Of a DNA stretch of 64,000 nt, positions 55,384 to 64,000 are shown in pieces. The notes under the pieces are model-generated. The model did no database searches, was not told the origin of the DNA, and saw only the letters and a program-made list of their open reading frames with translations. Position numbers and translations under genes: made by a program. Within the stretch, counting starts at the first letter, position 1. Every line of letters starts with the position of its first letter. The DNA comes from a bacterium (GTDB lineage Bacteria; Oederibacteriota; CAKKQC01), in contig CAKKQC010000006.1 in assembly GCA_919901855.1 (NCBI GenBank), forward strand, positions 93,896 to 157,895. Direction: 5' to 3'.

Positions 55384-57539
55384 GGTTCACGATGCTCTCC
55401 CCGCACACGCCGCCTCCGCGGCGGGACCCGCTGGCGCGGCTTGCCGGGGGGCTCGCGTGGTTCCGCCGCCGCAGGGCGTCGCCGCGCTTCGCGCCGGGGC
55501 GTGATGCCAGGGCTTCGGCGACGACCGCGGCCTGGGTGCCGCCGGTAGCGGCCCTGACCAGGCCCGCGGCCTCCGCACCATCGGCCCCGAAGTCCTCCAC
55601 CCGCGGGATCCGGTTCGATTGGCCTCGCCGGACCGCGGCCGCCGTCACGGCCGCCGCGCGGCGGCGCTTCGCCGGGTGGACGGCCGGCGCCCCGGCCTGG
55701 CTCGGGCGCCTGGAGGAGCTCCTTCCCGCCATCCCGGCACCGGCGTCCGCCGGCGCCGCGGCCCCCGGCGCGCGACCCTCGATCGCCGTGGGGCTCGCCG
55801 ACGCGGAGGAGGAGCGCGGCCGCCTGCGCATGCTCTACCGGGTCGCGCTGGCCGGCATCGCCGTGGTCGTGGTCCGGCTGGCGACCATCCAGGTGATCTG
55901 GTATCCCAAGTACTCGGGACTGGCGAAACGCCAGCACGTGGCGGCGTACAAGCTGCCCGCGTCCCGCGGCGCCATCCTCGACCGCAACGGGCGCCCGCTC
56001 GCGGTGAGCCAGGAGGGCGCGGCGGTATACCTGATCCCCCGGTACTTCTTCGGCGGGAAGGATCCGGCCCGGCCCAAGCTGACCAGGCTCTGCGCCCTGC
56101 TCGGCCGCTCCGTCGCGGCGGTCCGGACCGAGGCGGCGCGCAAGGCCTTCGTCTGGCTCAAGCGGCCCGCGACGCCGGCCGAGGTCGAGCGCGTGCGCCT
56201 TCTCTGCGCGTCCGACCGGATCCAGGGCGTGGGGTGGGAGCCGCTGTGCCTGCGCATGTACCCCGAGGGCCGCACGGCGAGCCAGTTGCTGGGCTGCACG
56301 AACGACGAGGGGCACGGGCTCGAGGGCCTCGAGTACGGCTACGACAAGTACCTGCACCGGGGCGGCGGCACGATGCCCGTGCTCAAGGACAGCCGGGGCC
56401 GCCTCATCTTCACCGGGGGCGGGCCGAGCGACGAGGTCACGGGGATGTCGTCGCTCACGCTCACGATCGACCTCGGGGTCCAACACGCGGCGGAGCGGGA
56501 ACTCGAGCAGGGCATGGTCCGTGCGGGCGCGAAGTGGGGGTGCGCGATCGTGATGGTGCCGTCGACCGGCGAGATCCTGGCGCTGGCCAACACGCCCCGG
56601 TTCTTCCCCGACGCCTTCCAGAGCGTGTCCGCCGAGGTCCGGGCCAATCACGCGGTCAGCCACATGTTCGAGCCGGGATCGACCTTCAAGCTCGTGGCGC
56701 TGGCGTCGGCCCTCCAGGAGAACCTCGTGCGGGAGGAGGAGGTCTTCGACTGCGAGCGCGGCGCCTTCGTCCTCGGGGACCAGGTCCTCCACGACGTGGA
56801 GCCCTACGGCCGGCTGACGCTGGCCGAGATGGTCGCCTACTCGAGCAACATCGGCTTCGCGAAGGTGGGGCTCAGGCTCGGCGCCTCCCGGCTCCTGGCG
56901 AAGGCGCGCGAGTTCGGGTTCGGCGAGGTGACCCGGGTCGGCCTGCCGGGCGAGGAGCGCGGCATGCTCCGGAAGCCGGCGGAGAAGTTCGACATCGCCG
57001 CCATGTCGTTCGGCCAGGGGCTGGCCGTCACGCCGATCCAGATCGCGTCCGCCTACGGGGCGGTGGCGAACGGCGGCGTGCTCATGCGGCCCTTCGTGGT
57101 GCGCGAGGTCCGCGACACCAAGGGGCGCGTGCGCGTCGAGGGGCGGCCCGAGCGCGTGCGCCAGGTCGTGTCCGCGACGGTCGCGCGCCGGCTGGCCGCG
57201 CTCCTGACCGGCGTCGTGGACTACGGCACCGGCCAGGCGGCCGCGATCCGGGGCGTCCGGGTGGCGGGGAAGACGGGCACGGCGCAGAAGAGCAACTCCA
57301 AGGGGTATCTCCCCGAGGGCGAGAAGCTCGTGACCTTCGTCGGGTTCCTGCCGGCCGAGGCCCCGCGCTTCCTCGTGCTGGTGACCATGGACCGGCCGCG
57401 CTGGGGGACGGCGGGGGGCGTCGTGGGGCCGGTGTTCCGCGAGATCGCGCAGGCGGCGCTCCGGCTCTACAGCGTTCCGGCGGCGCCCGGGGCGTTGGCG
57501 TCTCTGACGGAGGGCGAGCAGGCGCCCCGGACGCCGTGA
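55380..57539 (+). CDS. ftsI: Peptidoglycan transpeptidase FtsI (PBP3)
   Basis: 719 residues, ATGA overlap with ftsL. Active-site motifs: S434-T-F-K437, S488-S-N490, K631-T-G633. PBP dimerisation part 'LPASRGAILDRNGRPLAVS' follows the membrane helix at residues ~152-174. The cytoplasmic N-terminus before that helix is ~150 residues of Ala/Pro/Arg-rich sequence, far longer than the ~20-40 residues of most FtsI. The enzyme cross-links septal peptidoglycan in the periplasm with FtsW. Confidence 0.92.
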   Translation: MRFTMLSPHTPPPRRDPLARLAGGLAWFRRRRASPRFAPGRDARASATTAAWVPPVAALTRPAASAPSAPKSSTRGIRFDWPRRTAAAVTAAARRRFAGWTAGAPAWLGRLEELLPAIPAPASAGAAAPGARPSIAVGLADAEEERGRLRMLYRVALAGIAVVVVRLATIQVIWYPKYSGLAKRQHVAAYKLPASRGAILDRNGRPLAVSQEGAAVYLIPRYFFGGKDPARPKLTRLCALLGRSVAAVRTEAARKAFVWLKRPATPAEVERVRLLCASDRIQGVGWEPLCLRMYPEGRTASQLLGCTNDEGHGLEGLEYGYDKYLHRGGGTMPVLKDSRGRLIFTGGGPSDEVTGMSSLTLTIDLGVQHAAERELEQGMVRAGAKWGCAIVMVPSTGEILALANTPRFFPDAFQSVSAEVRANHAVSHMFEPGSTFKLVALASALQENLVREEEVFDCERGAFVLGDQVLHDVEPYGRLTLAEMVAYSSNIGFAKVGLRLGASRLLAKAREFGFGEVTRVGLPGEERGMLRKPAEKFDIAAMSFGQGLAVTPIQIASAYGAVANGGVLMRPFVVREVRDTKGRVRVEGRPERVRQVVSATVARRLAALLTGVVDYGTGQAAAIRGVRVAGKTGTAQKSNSKGYLPEGEKLVTFVGFLPAEAPRFLVLVTMDRPRWGTAGGVVGPVFREIAQAALRLYSVPAAPGALASLTEGEQAPRTP

Positions 57540-59035
57540 CGTCGTCGTCCCGGGAGCTCGGCGAGGTGCGCGCGGTGCTTCCGGCGGCGCGCGTCGAGGG
57601 GAGGCTCGAGGGGCGGCGGGTCCGCGGGGTGACCGCGGACTCGCGGTCGGTGCGGCGGGATTGGGTGTTTGTGTGTCTGAAAGGGGCTCGGTCCGACGGG
57701 CATGCGTTTGTTCCGAAGGCGGTGCGGGACGGCGCGGTCGCGGTTGTGGCCGAGCACCCTTTGAGATGCACGGCACCCGTGTTCGTGGTCAGGGATACGC
57801 GGCGGGCGCTCGCGGCGCTCGCCGCCTGGGTTTGGGACTATCCCTCGCGGGGGCTCGATGTGGTGGGGATTACGGGGACCTCCGGCAAGACGACCACGGC
57901 CTACATGCTGGAATCCGTCCTCAAGGAAGCCGGACGCCGTCCGGCCCTGTTCGGCACGGTCACTTACCGGTTCGGCGCGCGGACCTGGCCGTCCGACCAC
58001 ACGACCGCACAGGCGCCGGAGCTCCAGTCGATCTTCGCCGGGGTCCGCCGGGCGGGCGCCGACTCCGTGGTCATGGAGGTCTCTTCCCACGCCCTCGACC
58101 AGCACCGGGTCGAGGGCGTCGCTTTCCGGGTCGGCGCCTTCACCAACCTCTCGCGCGAGCACCTGGACTACCACCGGACGATGAGCGCCTACCGGGAAGC
58201 CAAGACGCGGCTGTTCGACGGGTTGCCCGGCGCGGCGCTGGGCGGCGTCGCCGTCGTGAACCTCGACGATTCCGCAGGGCGGTGGGTGGCGGCCCGGACG
58301 GCCGCGCGCGTGCTCGGGGTGTCCCGGAGAGGGCGAGCCGGGGCGTTCCTCGAAGCGTCGGCGGTGCGGGCCACGGCCAGGGCCACGACCTTCGTGCTCG
58401 GCGAGGGGTCGCGCCGCCTTCCCGTCCGGCTCCGCCTGCTCGGCGACTACAACGTCGACAACGCGCTCGTTGCCGCGGGAGCCGCCCGGGGCCTCGGGAT
58501 CGGGATGGGCGTTATCCGGACGGGCTTGGAACGGCTCGCGCGGGTGCCCGGCCGGTTCGAGCCCGTGCGCCTCGGGGCGCCCTTCACGGTCGTCGTCGAC
58601 TACGCCCACAAGCCCGACGCGCTCGACCGGGTGTTGGCGGCGGCGCGGGGCTTGCGCCCCCGCAAGCTCCTGTGCGTCTTCGGGTGCGGCGGCAACCGCG
58701 ACCGGGGGAAGCGCCCGGTCATGGGGCGGATCGCGACCTCACGCGCGGACTTCACCTGGATCACGTCCGACAACCCCCGCGACGAGGCGCCGGCCGGGAT
58801 CATTCGCGAGATCGCGAAGGGCGCTCTCCGGCGCGGCCGGCACGCCGTGGAGCCCGACCGCAAGCGGGCCATTTCGGCGGCCCTGGCGGCCGCGCGCCCC
58901 GGCGACCTCGTCGTGATCGCGGGCAAGGGACACGAACGCTATCAACTTGTCCGCGGCGTGCGCCGCCCGTTCGACGACGCGCTGGTCGCGCGCGCGGCTT
59001 GGGGGCTGCTGCGCGGGCGGGGAGCGTCGGGTTGA
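57536..59035 (+). CDS. murE: UDP-MurNAc-Ala-Glu: meso-diaminopimelate ligase MurE
   Basis: 499 residues from GTG (GTGA overlap with ftsI). ATP loop 'GITGTSGKTTTAYML', 'EVSSHALDQHRVEGV', 'DYAHKPDALDRVL' and the specificity motif 'DNPR' at residues 412-415, which selects meso-diaminopimelate as third residue. The ATP loop has GTSGKTT where many have GTNGKTT. It adds the third amino acid to the peptidoglycan stem in the cytoplasm. Stop overlaps the murF start (TTGA). Confidence 0.93.
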   Translation: MTSSSRELGEVRAVLPAARVEGRLEGRRVRGVTADSRSVRRDWVFVCLKGARSDGHAFVPKAVRDGAVAVVAEHPLRCTAPVFVVRDTRRALAALAAWVWDYPSRGLDVVGITGTSGKTTTAYMLESVLKEAGRRPALFGTVTYRFGARTWPSDHTTAQAPELQSIFAGVRRAGADSVVMEVSSHALDQHRVEGVAFRVGAFTNLSREHLDYHRTMSAYREAKTRLFDGLPGAALGGVAVVNLDDSAGRWVAARTAARVLGVSRRGRAGAFLEASAVRATARATTFVLGEGSRRLPVRLRLLGDYNVDNALVAAGAARGLGIGMGVIRTGLERLARVPGRFEPVRLGAPFTVVVDYAHKPDALDRVLAAARGLRPRKLLCVFGCGGNRDRGKRPVMGRIATSRADFTWITSDNPRDEAPAGIIREIAKGALRRGRHAVEPDRKRAISAALAAARPGDLVVIAGKGHERYQLVRGVRRPFDDALVARAAWGLLRGRGASG

Positions 59036-60420
59036 GCAGCGTCGTGGCGGATCTGGTGGCCGCGACGAATGGGCGCCTCCTCCAGGGTGCGATGGACGCC
59101 CCCTTCCGGGGGGCGTCCATCGACTCGCGTGCCGTCCGGCGCGGGAACGCGTTCGTCGCGATCCGCGGGGCCGCCACCGATGGTCACCGGTTCGTTCGGG
59201 CCGCCAGAGCGGCCGGCGCCGCGGCCGCGGTCGTCGAGCACCGGGTCGCCGGAGCTCCCCTATCCTTCCCGGTCGTCCGCGTCCGGTCGAGCGCCCGGGC
59301 CCTCGCAGCGGCAGCTTACGTCCACCGCCGCCGGTTCCGTCTGCCTGTGGTCGGGGTGACGGGGAGCAACGGGAAGACGTCGGTCAAGGACCTGACCGCC
59401 GCCGTGTTCGCGCGCGCGCTCGGTCCCGATGCCGTCCTGGCGACGCGCGGCAACTTCAACAACCACCTCGGGCTCCCGCTCATGCTCCTCGACCTCGAGC
59501 CCCGCCACCGGGTGGCCGTACTCGAGATGGCCATGAACCATCCGGGGGAGATATCGCACTTGTCGGGGCTCGCCGCCCCGACAACCGGCGTGATCCTGAA
59601 CGCGGGCCGCGCGCACCTGGGGGCCTTCGGAGGCGTGGCGGGCGTCGCCCGCGCGAAGGCGGAGCTGATCGAGGCGCTGCCGGCGGGCGGGTGGGCGGTG
59701 CTCAACGCGGACGACGCCAGGGTGTGGGCGCGGCGCGGACGCACGCGGGCCCGGGTCGCGGGATTCGGACTCCGGGCCGGCGACGTCCGCGCCGAAGCGC
59801 TGTCCTTCGACCGGCTCGGGCGGGCAACGTTTCGCCTCCGCACGCCGGGCGGAGCCGTCCTGGTCCGCACGGCGCTGCCGGGCGCCCACGGCGCCCTCAA
59901 CGCGGCGGCGGCCGCGACCGTGGCCTGGACCCACGGGGTGGACCTGCGGCAAATCGCGGACGCGATGGAGTCGTTCCGGCCGCAGGCGAGGATGCGGCTC
60001 GAGCGGCGTCGGCTTCGCCACGGCGCCGTCGGGATCGTGGACTGTTACAACGCCAATCCCGACTCCTATGCCGCGGCCTTCGCGTACCTGGGCGCGATGC
60101 GCGCTTCACACCCCGTCCTCGTCGTCGGCGAGATGCGGGAGCTGGGCCGGCACTCGGCGCGGGCGCACGGCGACGCCGGCCGGGCGGCCGCCGCGCTGAA
60201 CCCCGTCCTGCTCGTCGGCGTGGGCCCGCTCGCGCGGCCGCTCGTGGCTGCGGCGCGGCGCGCGGGCGCGCGCCGCGCGGTGTGGGTCCGGGACCCCCGC
60301 GGGGCCGAGGGGGCCGTTTCCGACTCCCTGGTTCCCGGCGCGGTCGTTCTGTTCAAGGCGTCGCGGAAGGTGGCGCTGGAGCGGCTCGCCGACCGGTTGA
60401 CGGCCGGGGGGAGGGCGTAG
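59032..60420 (+). CDS. murF: UDP-MurNAc-tripeptide: D-Ala-D-Ala ligase MurF
   Basis: 462 residues from TTG. 'FRGASIDSRAVRRGNAFVAIRG' (N-terminal UDP-binding domain), 'GVTGSNGKTSVKDLTAAVFA' (ATP loop), 'TRGNFNNHLGLPLMLL', 'EMAMNHPGEISHLS' and 'VDCYNANPDSYAAAF' are the MurF signatures. It finishes the UDP-MurNAc-pentapeptide. The mraY GTG begins at the base after its stop. Confidence 0.93.
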   Translation: MSSVVADLVAATNGRLLQGAMDAPFRGASIDSRAVRRGNAFVAIRGAATDGHRFVRAARAAGAAAAVVEHRVAGAPLSFPVVRVRSSARALAAAAYVHRRRFRLPVVGVTGSNGKTSVKDLTAAVFARALGPDAVLATRGNFNNHLGLPLMLLDLEPRHRVAVLEMAMNHPGEISHLSGLAAPTTGVILNAGRAHLGAFGGVAGVARAKAELIEALPAGGWAVLNADDARVWARRGRTRARVAGFGLRAGDVRAEALSFDRLGRATFRLRTPGGAVLVRTALPGAHGALNAAAAATVAWTHGVDLRQIADAMESFRPQARMRLERRRLRHGAVGIVDCYNANPDSYAAAFAYLGAMRASHPVLVVGEMRELGRHSARAHGDAGRAAAALNPVLLVGVGPLARPLVAAARRAGARRAVWVRDPRGAEGAVSDSLVPGAVVLFKASRKVALERLADRLTAGGRA

Positions 60421-61509
60421 GTGTTGTCCGAACTCCTCTACGGTTTCCGCGATGCATTCGGACCGTTCAATGTCTTTCACTACATCACGTTCCGTTCCGC
60501 TCTCGGGGCGCTTTCGGCGTTCCTCCTTTGCTTCTTCCTGTTGCCGGTCTGGATCGCGTACTTCCGGCGGCGCGGCGTGGGGCAGGTGATCCGGAGCGAC
60601 GGCCCCTCCTCGCACGGCACGAAAGCAGGCACGCCGACGATGGGCGGCCTCGTCGTCGTGGGCGCGATCGCGCTCTGTCTCGTGCTCTGGGCGCGTCCCC
60701 AGAGTCCGCTGGTCTGGCTCTCGCTGGCGGCCCTCCTCTGGTTCGGCGGGGTCGGCGCGGTCGACGACTGGCTGAAGCTCCGGGAGCAGCACTCCCGGGG
60801 CCTGCCCGCGATGTGGAAGCTCTTCTGGCAGTTCCTGGGGGCGTTCCTGATCGGGGGGGGCTACCTCCTGCTCGCGCCGGGCGGCCTCGAGCATGGAGCC
60901 ATGCTGTCGCTCCCGTTCTGGAAGCGCCCGCTCGAGATCCCGGTCTGGGCCTACCTGTTCATGGTCTCGGTCGTCATGGTCGGGATGTCCAACGCCGTGA
61001 ACCTGACCGACGGGCTCGACGGGCTGGCCGCCGGGCTGATCGGGCTTTCCGCCACCGGGCTGATCGTCATCGCGTACCTCGCGGGCAACCTGAAGTTCAG
61101 CGGCTACCTCATGATCCCGTACGTTCCGGCCGCCGGCGAGCTGGCGGTCGTGTGCGCGATCCTGGCGGGCGCGTGCCTGGGGTTCCTGTGGTACAACGCG
61201 CCGCCCGCCGAGGTCTTCATGGGCGACGTCGGGGCGCTCGGGATGGGCGGGCTCCTGGGGGCGGTGGCCGTGTTCTGCCGGGCCGAGGTGCTCATGCTTG
61301 TCTTCGGCGGCGTCTTCGTGCTCGAGGCGCTCTCGGTGCTGGCCCAGGTGGGCTCGTTCAAGCTCACGGGCAAGCGGGTCCTGCGCATGGCGCCCCTGCA
61401 CCACCACTTCGAACTGTCGGGCGTGCCCGAGCCCAAAGTCATCGTCCGTTTCTGGATCTTCTCGCTCCTGCTCGTTCTCGGCATGCTCATGACACTGAAG
61501 TTGAGGTAG
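60421..61509 (+). CDS. mraY: Phospho-MurNAc-pentapeptide transferase MraY
   Basis: 362 residues, ten membrane helices. 'DGPSSHGTKAGTPTMGG', 'GAVDDWLKLR' (catalytic Asp pair), 'NLTDGLDGLA', 'MGDVGALGMGG' and 'MAPLHHHFE' are intact. It makes lipid I by moving phospho-MurNAc-pentapeptide to undecaprenyl phosphate on the inner face of the membrane. Confidence 0.95.
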   Translation: MLSELLYGFRDAFGPFNVFHYITFRSALGALSAFLLCFFLLPVWIAYFRRRGVGQVIRSDGPSSHGTKAGTPTMGGLVVVGAIALCLVLWARPQSPLVWLSLAALLWFGGVGAVDDWLKLREQHSRGLPAMWKLFWQFLGAFLIGGGYLLLAPGGLEHGAMLSLPFWKRPLEIPVWAYLFMVSVVMVGMSNAVNLTDGLDGLAAGLIGLSATGLIVIAYLAGNLKFSGYLMIPYVPAAGELAVVCAILAGACLGFLWYNAPPAEVFMGDVGALGMGGLLGAVAVFCRAEVLMLVFGGVFVLEALSVLAQVGSFKLTGKRVLRMAPLHHHFELSGVPEPKVIVRFWIFSLLLVLGMLMTLKLR

Positions 61510-61517
61510 GGAGGCAG

Positions 61518-62894
61518 ATGAATCTCGAAGGGAAGAGGGTGACGGTGGTCGGGCTGGGGTTGTCGGGGTCCGCGCTCGTCAAGTTCCTCGCGTCGCGCGG
61601 CGCGCTCGTCGGCGTCTCGGAGTCCGCCCCCCGCCTGGGCTTCGAGCACTGGCTCAAGGTCAACGCGTCGCTCCTCGAGCGCACGGAGTTCGGCGGCCAC
61701 ACCGAGGCGTTCCTCGTCTCCTCGGACCTGGTCGTGCTGTCGCCGGGGGTGCGCCCCGACCTGGCTCCCGTCGCCGCCGCGGCCCAGCGGGGTGTCGCGG
61801 TCGTGGGCGAGCTCGAGGTCGCGCTCGACGGCTGTGCCGCCCGGGTCGCGGCGGTGACGGGCACGAACGGCAAGACCACGACGACGGCGCTCCTCGGCCA
61901 CCTCCTGGCCACGGCCGGGGTTCCGTGCACGGTCGCGGGTAACATCGGCATTCCGGTCAGCGGGGTCGTGGACGAGGTCGGGGCCGGCCACGCGCTCGTC
62001 CTCGAGGTCAGCAGCTTCCAGCTCGACAGCGCGCCCTCGTTCCATCCCTCGGTCGCGGTCCTCCTCAACGTGACGCCCGACCACCAGGACCGGTACCCGT
62101 CCCTCGAGGCGTACGCGGCTTCGAAAGCCAGGATCTTCGCCAATCAGGGCCCGGCGGATTTCGCGATCCTGAACCGGGGCGACGGCCGGTGCACCCAGCT
62201 CGCGCCGGCCCTCAAGGCCCGCGTGCGGTGGTTCGACGCGGACTCGGCCGGCATCGAAGGCGCGGGGCTTGACGCGGACTGGCTCACCCTCTGCGAGGGG
62301 GGGCGCCGGTCGCGCATCCTGCCCGCGGCGGACCTGGCCATCCCGGGCCGGCACAACCTCGAGAACGCGCTCGCGGCGTGCGCGGCGGCGGGAGCGCTCG
62401 GGGTGGCGCCGGGGGCGCTCGCGGAGGGCCTGCGAACGTTCCGGGGCGTCGAGCACCGGCTCGAGCCCGTCGGCGAGATCGGGGACGTGCGCTTCGTGAA
62501 CGACTCGAAGGCCACGAACACGGACGCGCTCGAGAAGGCCCTCCTGGCCTTCCGGGAGCCCGTGGTCCTGATCGCGGGCGGGCGCGACAAGAACCTGGAC
62601 TTCACGAAGCTCAAGGACCTGATCGCGGCCCGGGTGAAGGCGGTCGTGCTCATCGGCGAAGCCGCGGGCAAGATCGAGTCCGCGTGGCGCGGGGCGGCGC
62701 CTATGCGGAACGCCGCAACTATCGAGGAGGCCGTCGAGACCGGCTACGAGCTCGCGCGGCCGAAGGGGCTGGTCCTGCTCTCGCCCGGCTGCGCGAGTTA
62801 CGACATGTTCCGGAACTTCGAGGACCGGGGCCGCCGGTTCCGCGAGGCGGTCGGCCGGCTCGCGTCCCGCGGCGGCTTCCGGGCGCGCGCATGA
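61518..62894 (+). CDS. murD: UDP-MurNAc-L-alanine: D-glutamate ligase MurD
   Basis: 458 residues; GGGAGG lies 4 bases before the ATG. 'VTVVGLGLSGSALVKFL', ATP loop 'AVTGTNGKTTTTALLGHLL', 'AGNIGIPVSG', 'EVSSFQLDSAPSF', 'PGRHNLENALAA', 'FVNDSKATNTDALEKAL' and 'LSPGCASYDMFRNFEDRG' cover the family motifs. It adds D-Glu, the step before MurE. Gene order murF-mraY-murD-ftsW is the common one. Stop overlaps the ftsW start (ATGA). Confidence 0.94.
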   Translation: MNLEGKRVTVVGLGLSGSALVKFLASRGALVGVSESAPRLGFEHWLKVNASLLERTEFGGHTEAFLVSSDLVVLSPGVRPDLAPVAAAAQRGVAVVGELEVALDGCAARVAAVTGTNGKTTTTALLGHLLATAGVPCTVAGNIGIPVSGVVDEVGAGHALVLEVSSFQLDSAPSFHPSVAVLLNVTPDHQDRYPSLEAYAASKARIFANQGPADFAILNRGDGRCTQLAPALKARVRWFDADSAGIEGAGLDADWLTLCEGGRRSRILPAADLAIPGRHNLENALAACAAAGALGVAPGALAEGLRTFRGVEHRLEPVGEIGDVRFVNDSKATNTDALEKALLAFREPVVLIAGGRDKNLDFTKLKDLIAARVKAVVLIGEAAGKIESAWRGAAPMRNAATIEEAVETGYELARPKGLVLLSPGCASYDMFRNFEDRGRRFREAVGRLASRGGFRARA

Positions 62895-64000
62895 GGCTCC
62901 TGGCGCTCCGGCGCGAGATCCCGATCCTGGTCCCGATGGTCATCCTCATCGGGATCGGGTGGGTCATGGTCTTCTCGACGGCGGCCGTGATCGGCGTGGA
63001 GTCCGGCCACGTCGCCGTCTTCGCCCATCTGAGACGGCAAGTGCTGGCCACCGCGATCGGGGCCCTCGGGTTGTACGTGGCGCTCCGCCTTCCATTGACC
63101 GCGCTCGAGGCGCTCGCGCCGCGGCTGCTCGCGGTCGCTTCCGCGCTCATGCTCGTCGTGTTCGTGCCGGGCGTCGGCCGGAGCGTCGCACGCGCGACCC
63201 GGTGGATCAGCTTGGGGCCGGTATCGTTCCAGCCGGTCGAGTTGTTCAAGGTCGCCGTCGTCCTCATGTACGCGCGGCTCCTGTGCGCCGAGCGGCTCCG
63301 GGCCGCGTGGCCCCTGCGCACCTGGGGCGCCCTGGCCGCGCTCGCCGTCCTGAGCCTGCTCCTGCCCATCCTGCAGCGGGACTTCGGCTCCGCGGTCCTG
63401 ATGCTGGCGCTGGCGGTCGGCCTCCTGTGGCTGGGCGGGGCGAGGTGGAGCGCGCTCGCGGCTTTCGGCGGGGTGGCGCTCGCGGCGGCGGTCGTCGCGT
63501 TCGCGTCGGCCCCGTACCGCCTGCACCGGCTTCAGCTCTACCTCGCGGGGTTCGGTCACGGGGGCGGCGCGGGTTACCAGACCCAGCAGTCCCTGATCGC
63601 CCTGGGGTCGGGGGGCCTGCGGGGGGTTGGGCTGGGGGAGAGCGTGCAGAAGCTGCTCTTCCTCCCGAGCGCCCACGCGGACTTCATCTTCGCGATCATC
63701 GGGGAGGAGCTCGGCCTCATCGGGGCGCTCGCGGTCGTCGGGCTCTACGGGCTCCTGCTCCGCGAGGGGCTGTCCATCGCGCAGGCTTCCGTGATGCGGT
63801 TCGCGCGCCTGCTGGCTTCCGGCCTCACGATCCTGATCTTCCTCCAGGCCGTCTGGCACATCGCCGTGTCCCTCGTGCTCGTGCCGACGAAGGGGCTCGC
63901 CCTGCCGTTCGTCTCCTACGGGGGCAGTTCGCTGATCGCCTCGATGACCGCGATCGGGCTGATCCTGCGGTGCGCGGACGACGGAGTCGTCTCGCCCGCG
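62891..64000 (+). CDS. ftsW: Lipid II polymerase FtsW (3' partial)
   Basis: 370 codons visible, cut by the window end. SEDS family: 'ATRWISLGPVSFQPVELFKVAVVLMYARLL', 'LLPILQRDFGSAVLM', 'HADFIFAIIGEELGLIGALAVVGLYGLLL', 'KGLALPFVSYGGSSLIASM'. The periplasmic Asp in 'RDFGS' is the catalytic region residue. It polymerises glycan strands at the septum with FtsI. murG and murC are expected just downstream. Confidence 0.93.
   Translation, partial: MRLLALRREIPILVPMVILIGIGWVMVFSTAAVIGVESGHVAVFAHLRRQVLATAIGALGLYVALRLPLTALEALAPRLLAVASALMLVVFVPGVGRSVARATRWISLGPVSFQPVELFKVAVVLMYARLLCAERLRAAWPLRTWGALAALAVLSLLLPILQRDFGSAVLMLALAVGLLWLGGARWSALAAFGGVALAAAVVAFASAPYRLHRLQLYLAGFGHGGGAGYQTQQSLIALGSGGLRGVGLGESVQKLLFLPSAHADFIFAIIGEELGLIGALAVVGLYGLLLREGLSIAQASVMRFARLLASGLTILIFLQAVWHIAVSLVLVPTKGLALPFVSYGGSSLIASMTAIGLILRCADDGVVSPA

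Noticed and set aside
1-64000. tRNA, rRNA, prophage, integrase or insertion-sequence genes
   Set aside because: No cloverleaf, rRNA, integrase or transposase motif was seen in reading both strands; a covariance search was not possible here.

Overview
The window is a piece of a GC-rich genome from what looks like an uncultured, heterotrophic Gram-negative bacterium. Support for this: a MurE with the DNPR motif of meso-diaminopimelate ligases, a PorV/PorQ-type outer-membrane barrel, secreted proteins ending in FlgD-like/C-terminal sorting-type Ig domains, a GldF/GldG-like ABC cluster and DUF2723-TPR membrane proteins. This mix is reported from FCB-group and Elusimicrobiota-like lineages, but I cannot fix a phylum. 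No rRNA, tRNA, CRISPR array, insertion sequence or prophage was seen.

Layout. 1-7.6 kb: the 3' part of a giant Ig-repeat surface protein, including a 1,029-bp tandem duplication, then a PorV-like barrel. 7.6-14.2 kb: two URO-D-family proteins, a flavin oxidoreductase, a cupin, a saccharopine-dehydrogenase-like protein, an FMN reductase and an MFS transporter. 14.3-19.0 kb (minus strand): ABC ATPase, permease, GldG-like and DUF4340 genes. 19.1-23.0 kb: a secreted FlgD-Ig protein translationally coupled to a GH57 enzyme. 23.0-28.2 kb: a decayed DUF433/DUF5615 module, Uma2, MazG, CPBP protease, kelch protein, and an ECF sigma/anti-sigma pair. 28.3-33.8 kb: two DUF2723-TPR proteins and DUF2062. 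33.7-36.6 kb: PHP protein, LexA, and a LexA-controlled two-gene operon. 36.6-38.4 kb: a degraded accessory island with repeat arrays, a PIN module and a helicase/DUF499 deletion scar. 38.4-48.9 kb: sugar-related genes (Gfo/Idh, an importer with binding protein fused to permease, sugar isomerase, CapA, Rbs-like importer), with an octaheme cytochrome and an AbiEii-type pair inserted. 48.9-52.9 kb: GT39-TPR protein, toxin-antitoxin genes, DoxX, TPR protein. 53.0-64.0 kb: the division and cell-wall (dcw) cluster mraZ, STAS gene, rsmH, ftsL-like, ftsI, murE, murF, mraY, murD, ftsW (cut by the window end).

How genes work together. The dcw genes overlap or abut almost throughout and appear to be read from one promoter that lies within a 10-bp-period MraZ operator. 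LexA has a near-identical operator (GTGAAC-N4-GTTCAC, directly upstream of the -10) before its own gene and before a RecA-fold-like gene whose C-terminus matches a beta-clamp-binding hexapeptide; this two-gene SOS unit is the best candidate for an undescribed system. Many other genes share a simple promoter: an extended -10 (TGn-TAnnnT) whose end lies 6-10 nt from the start codon, which predicts leaderless or nearly leaderless mRNAs, often as very compact divergent pairs.
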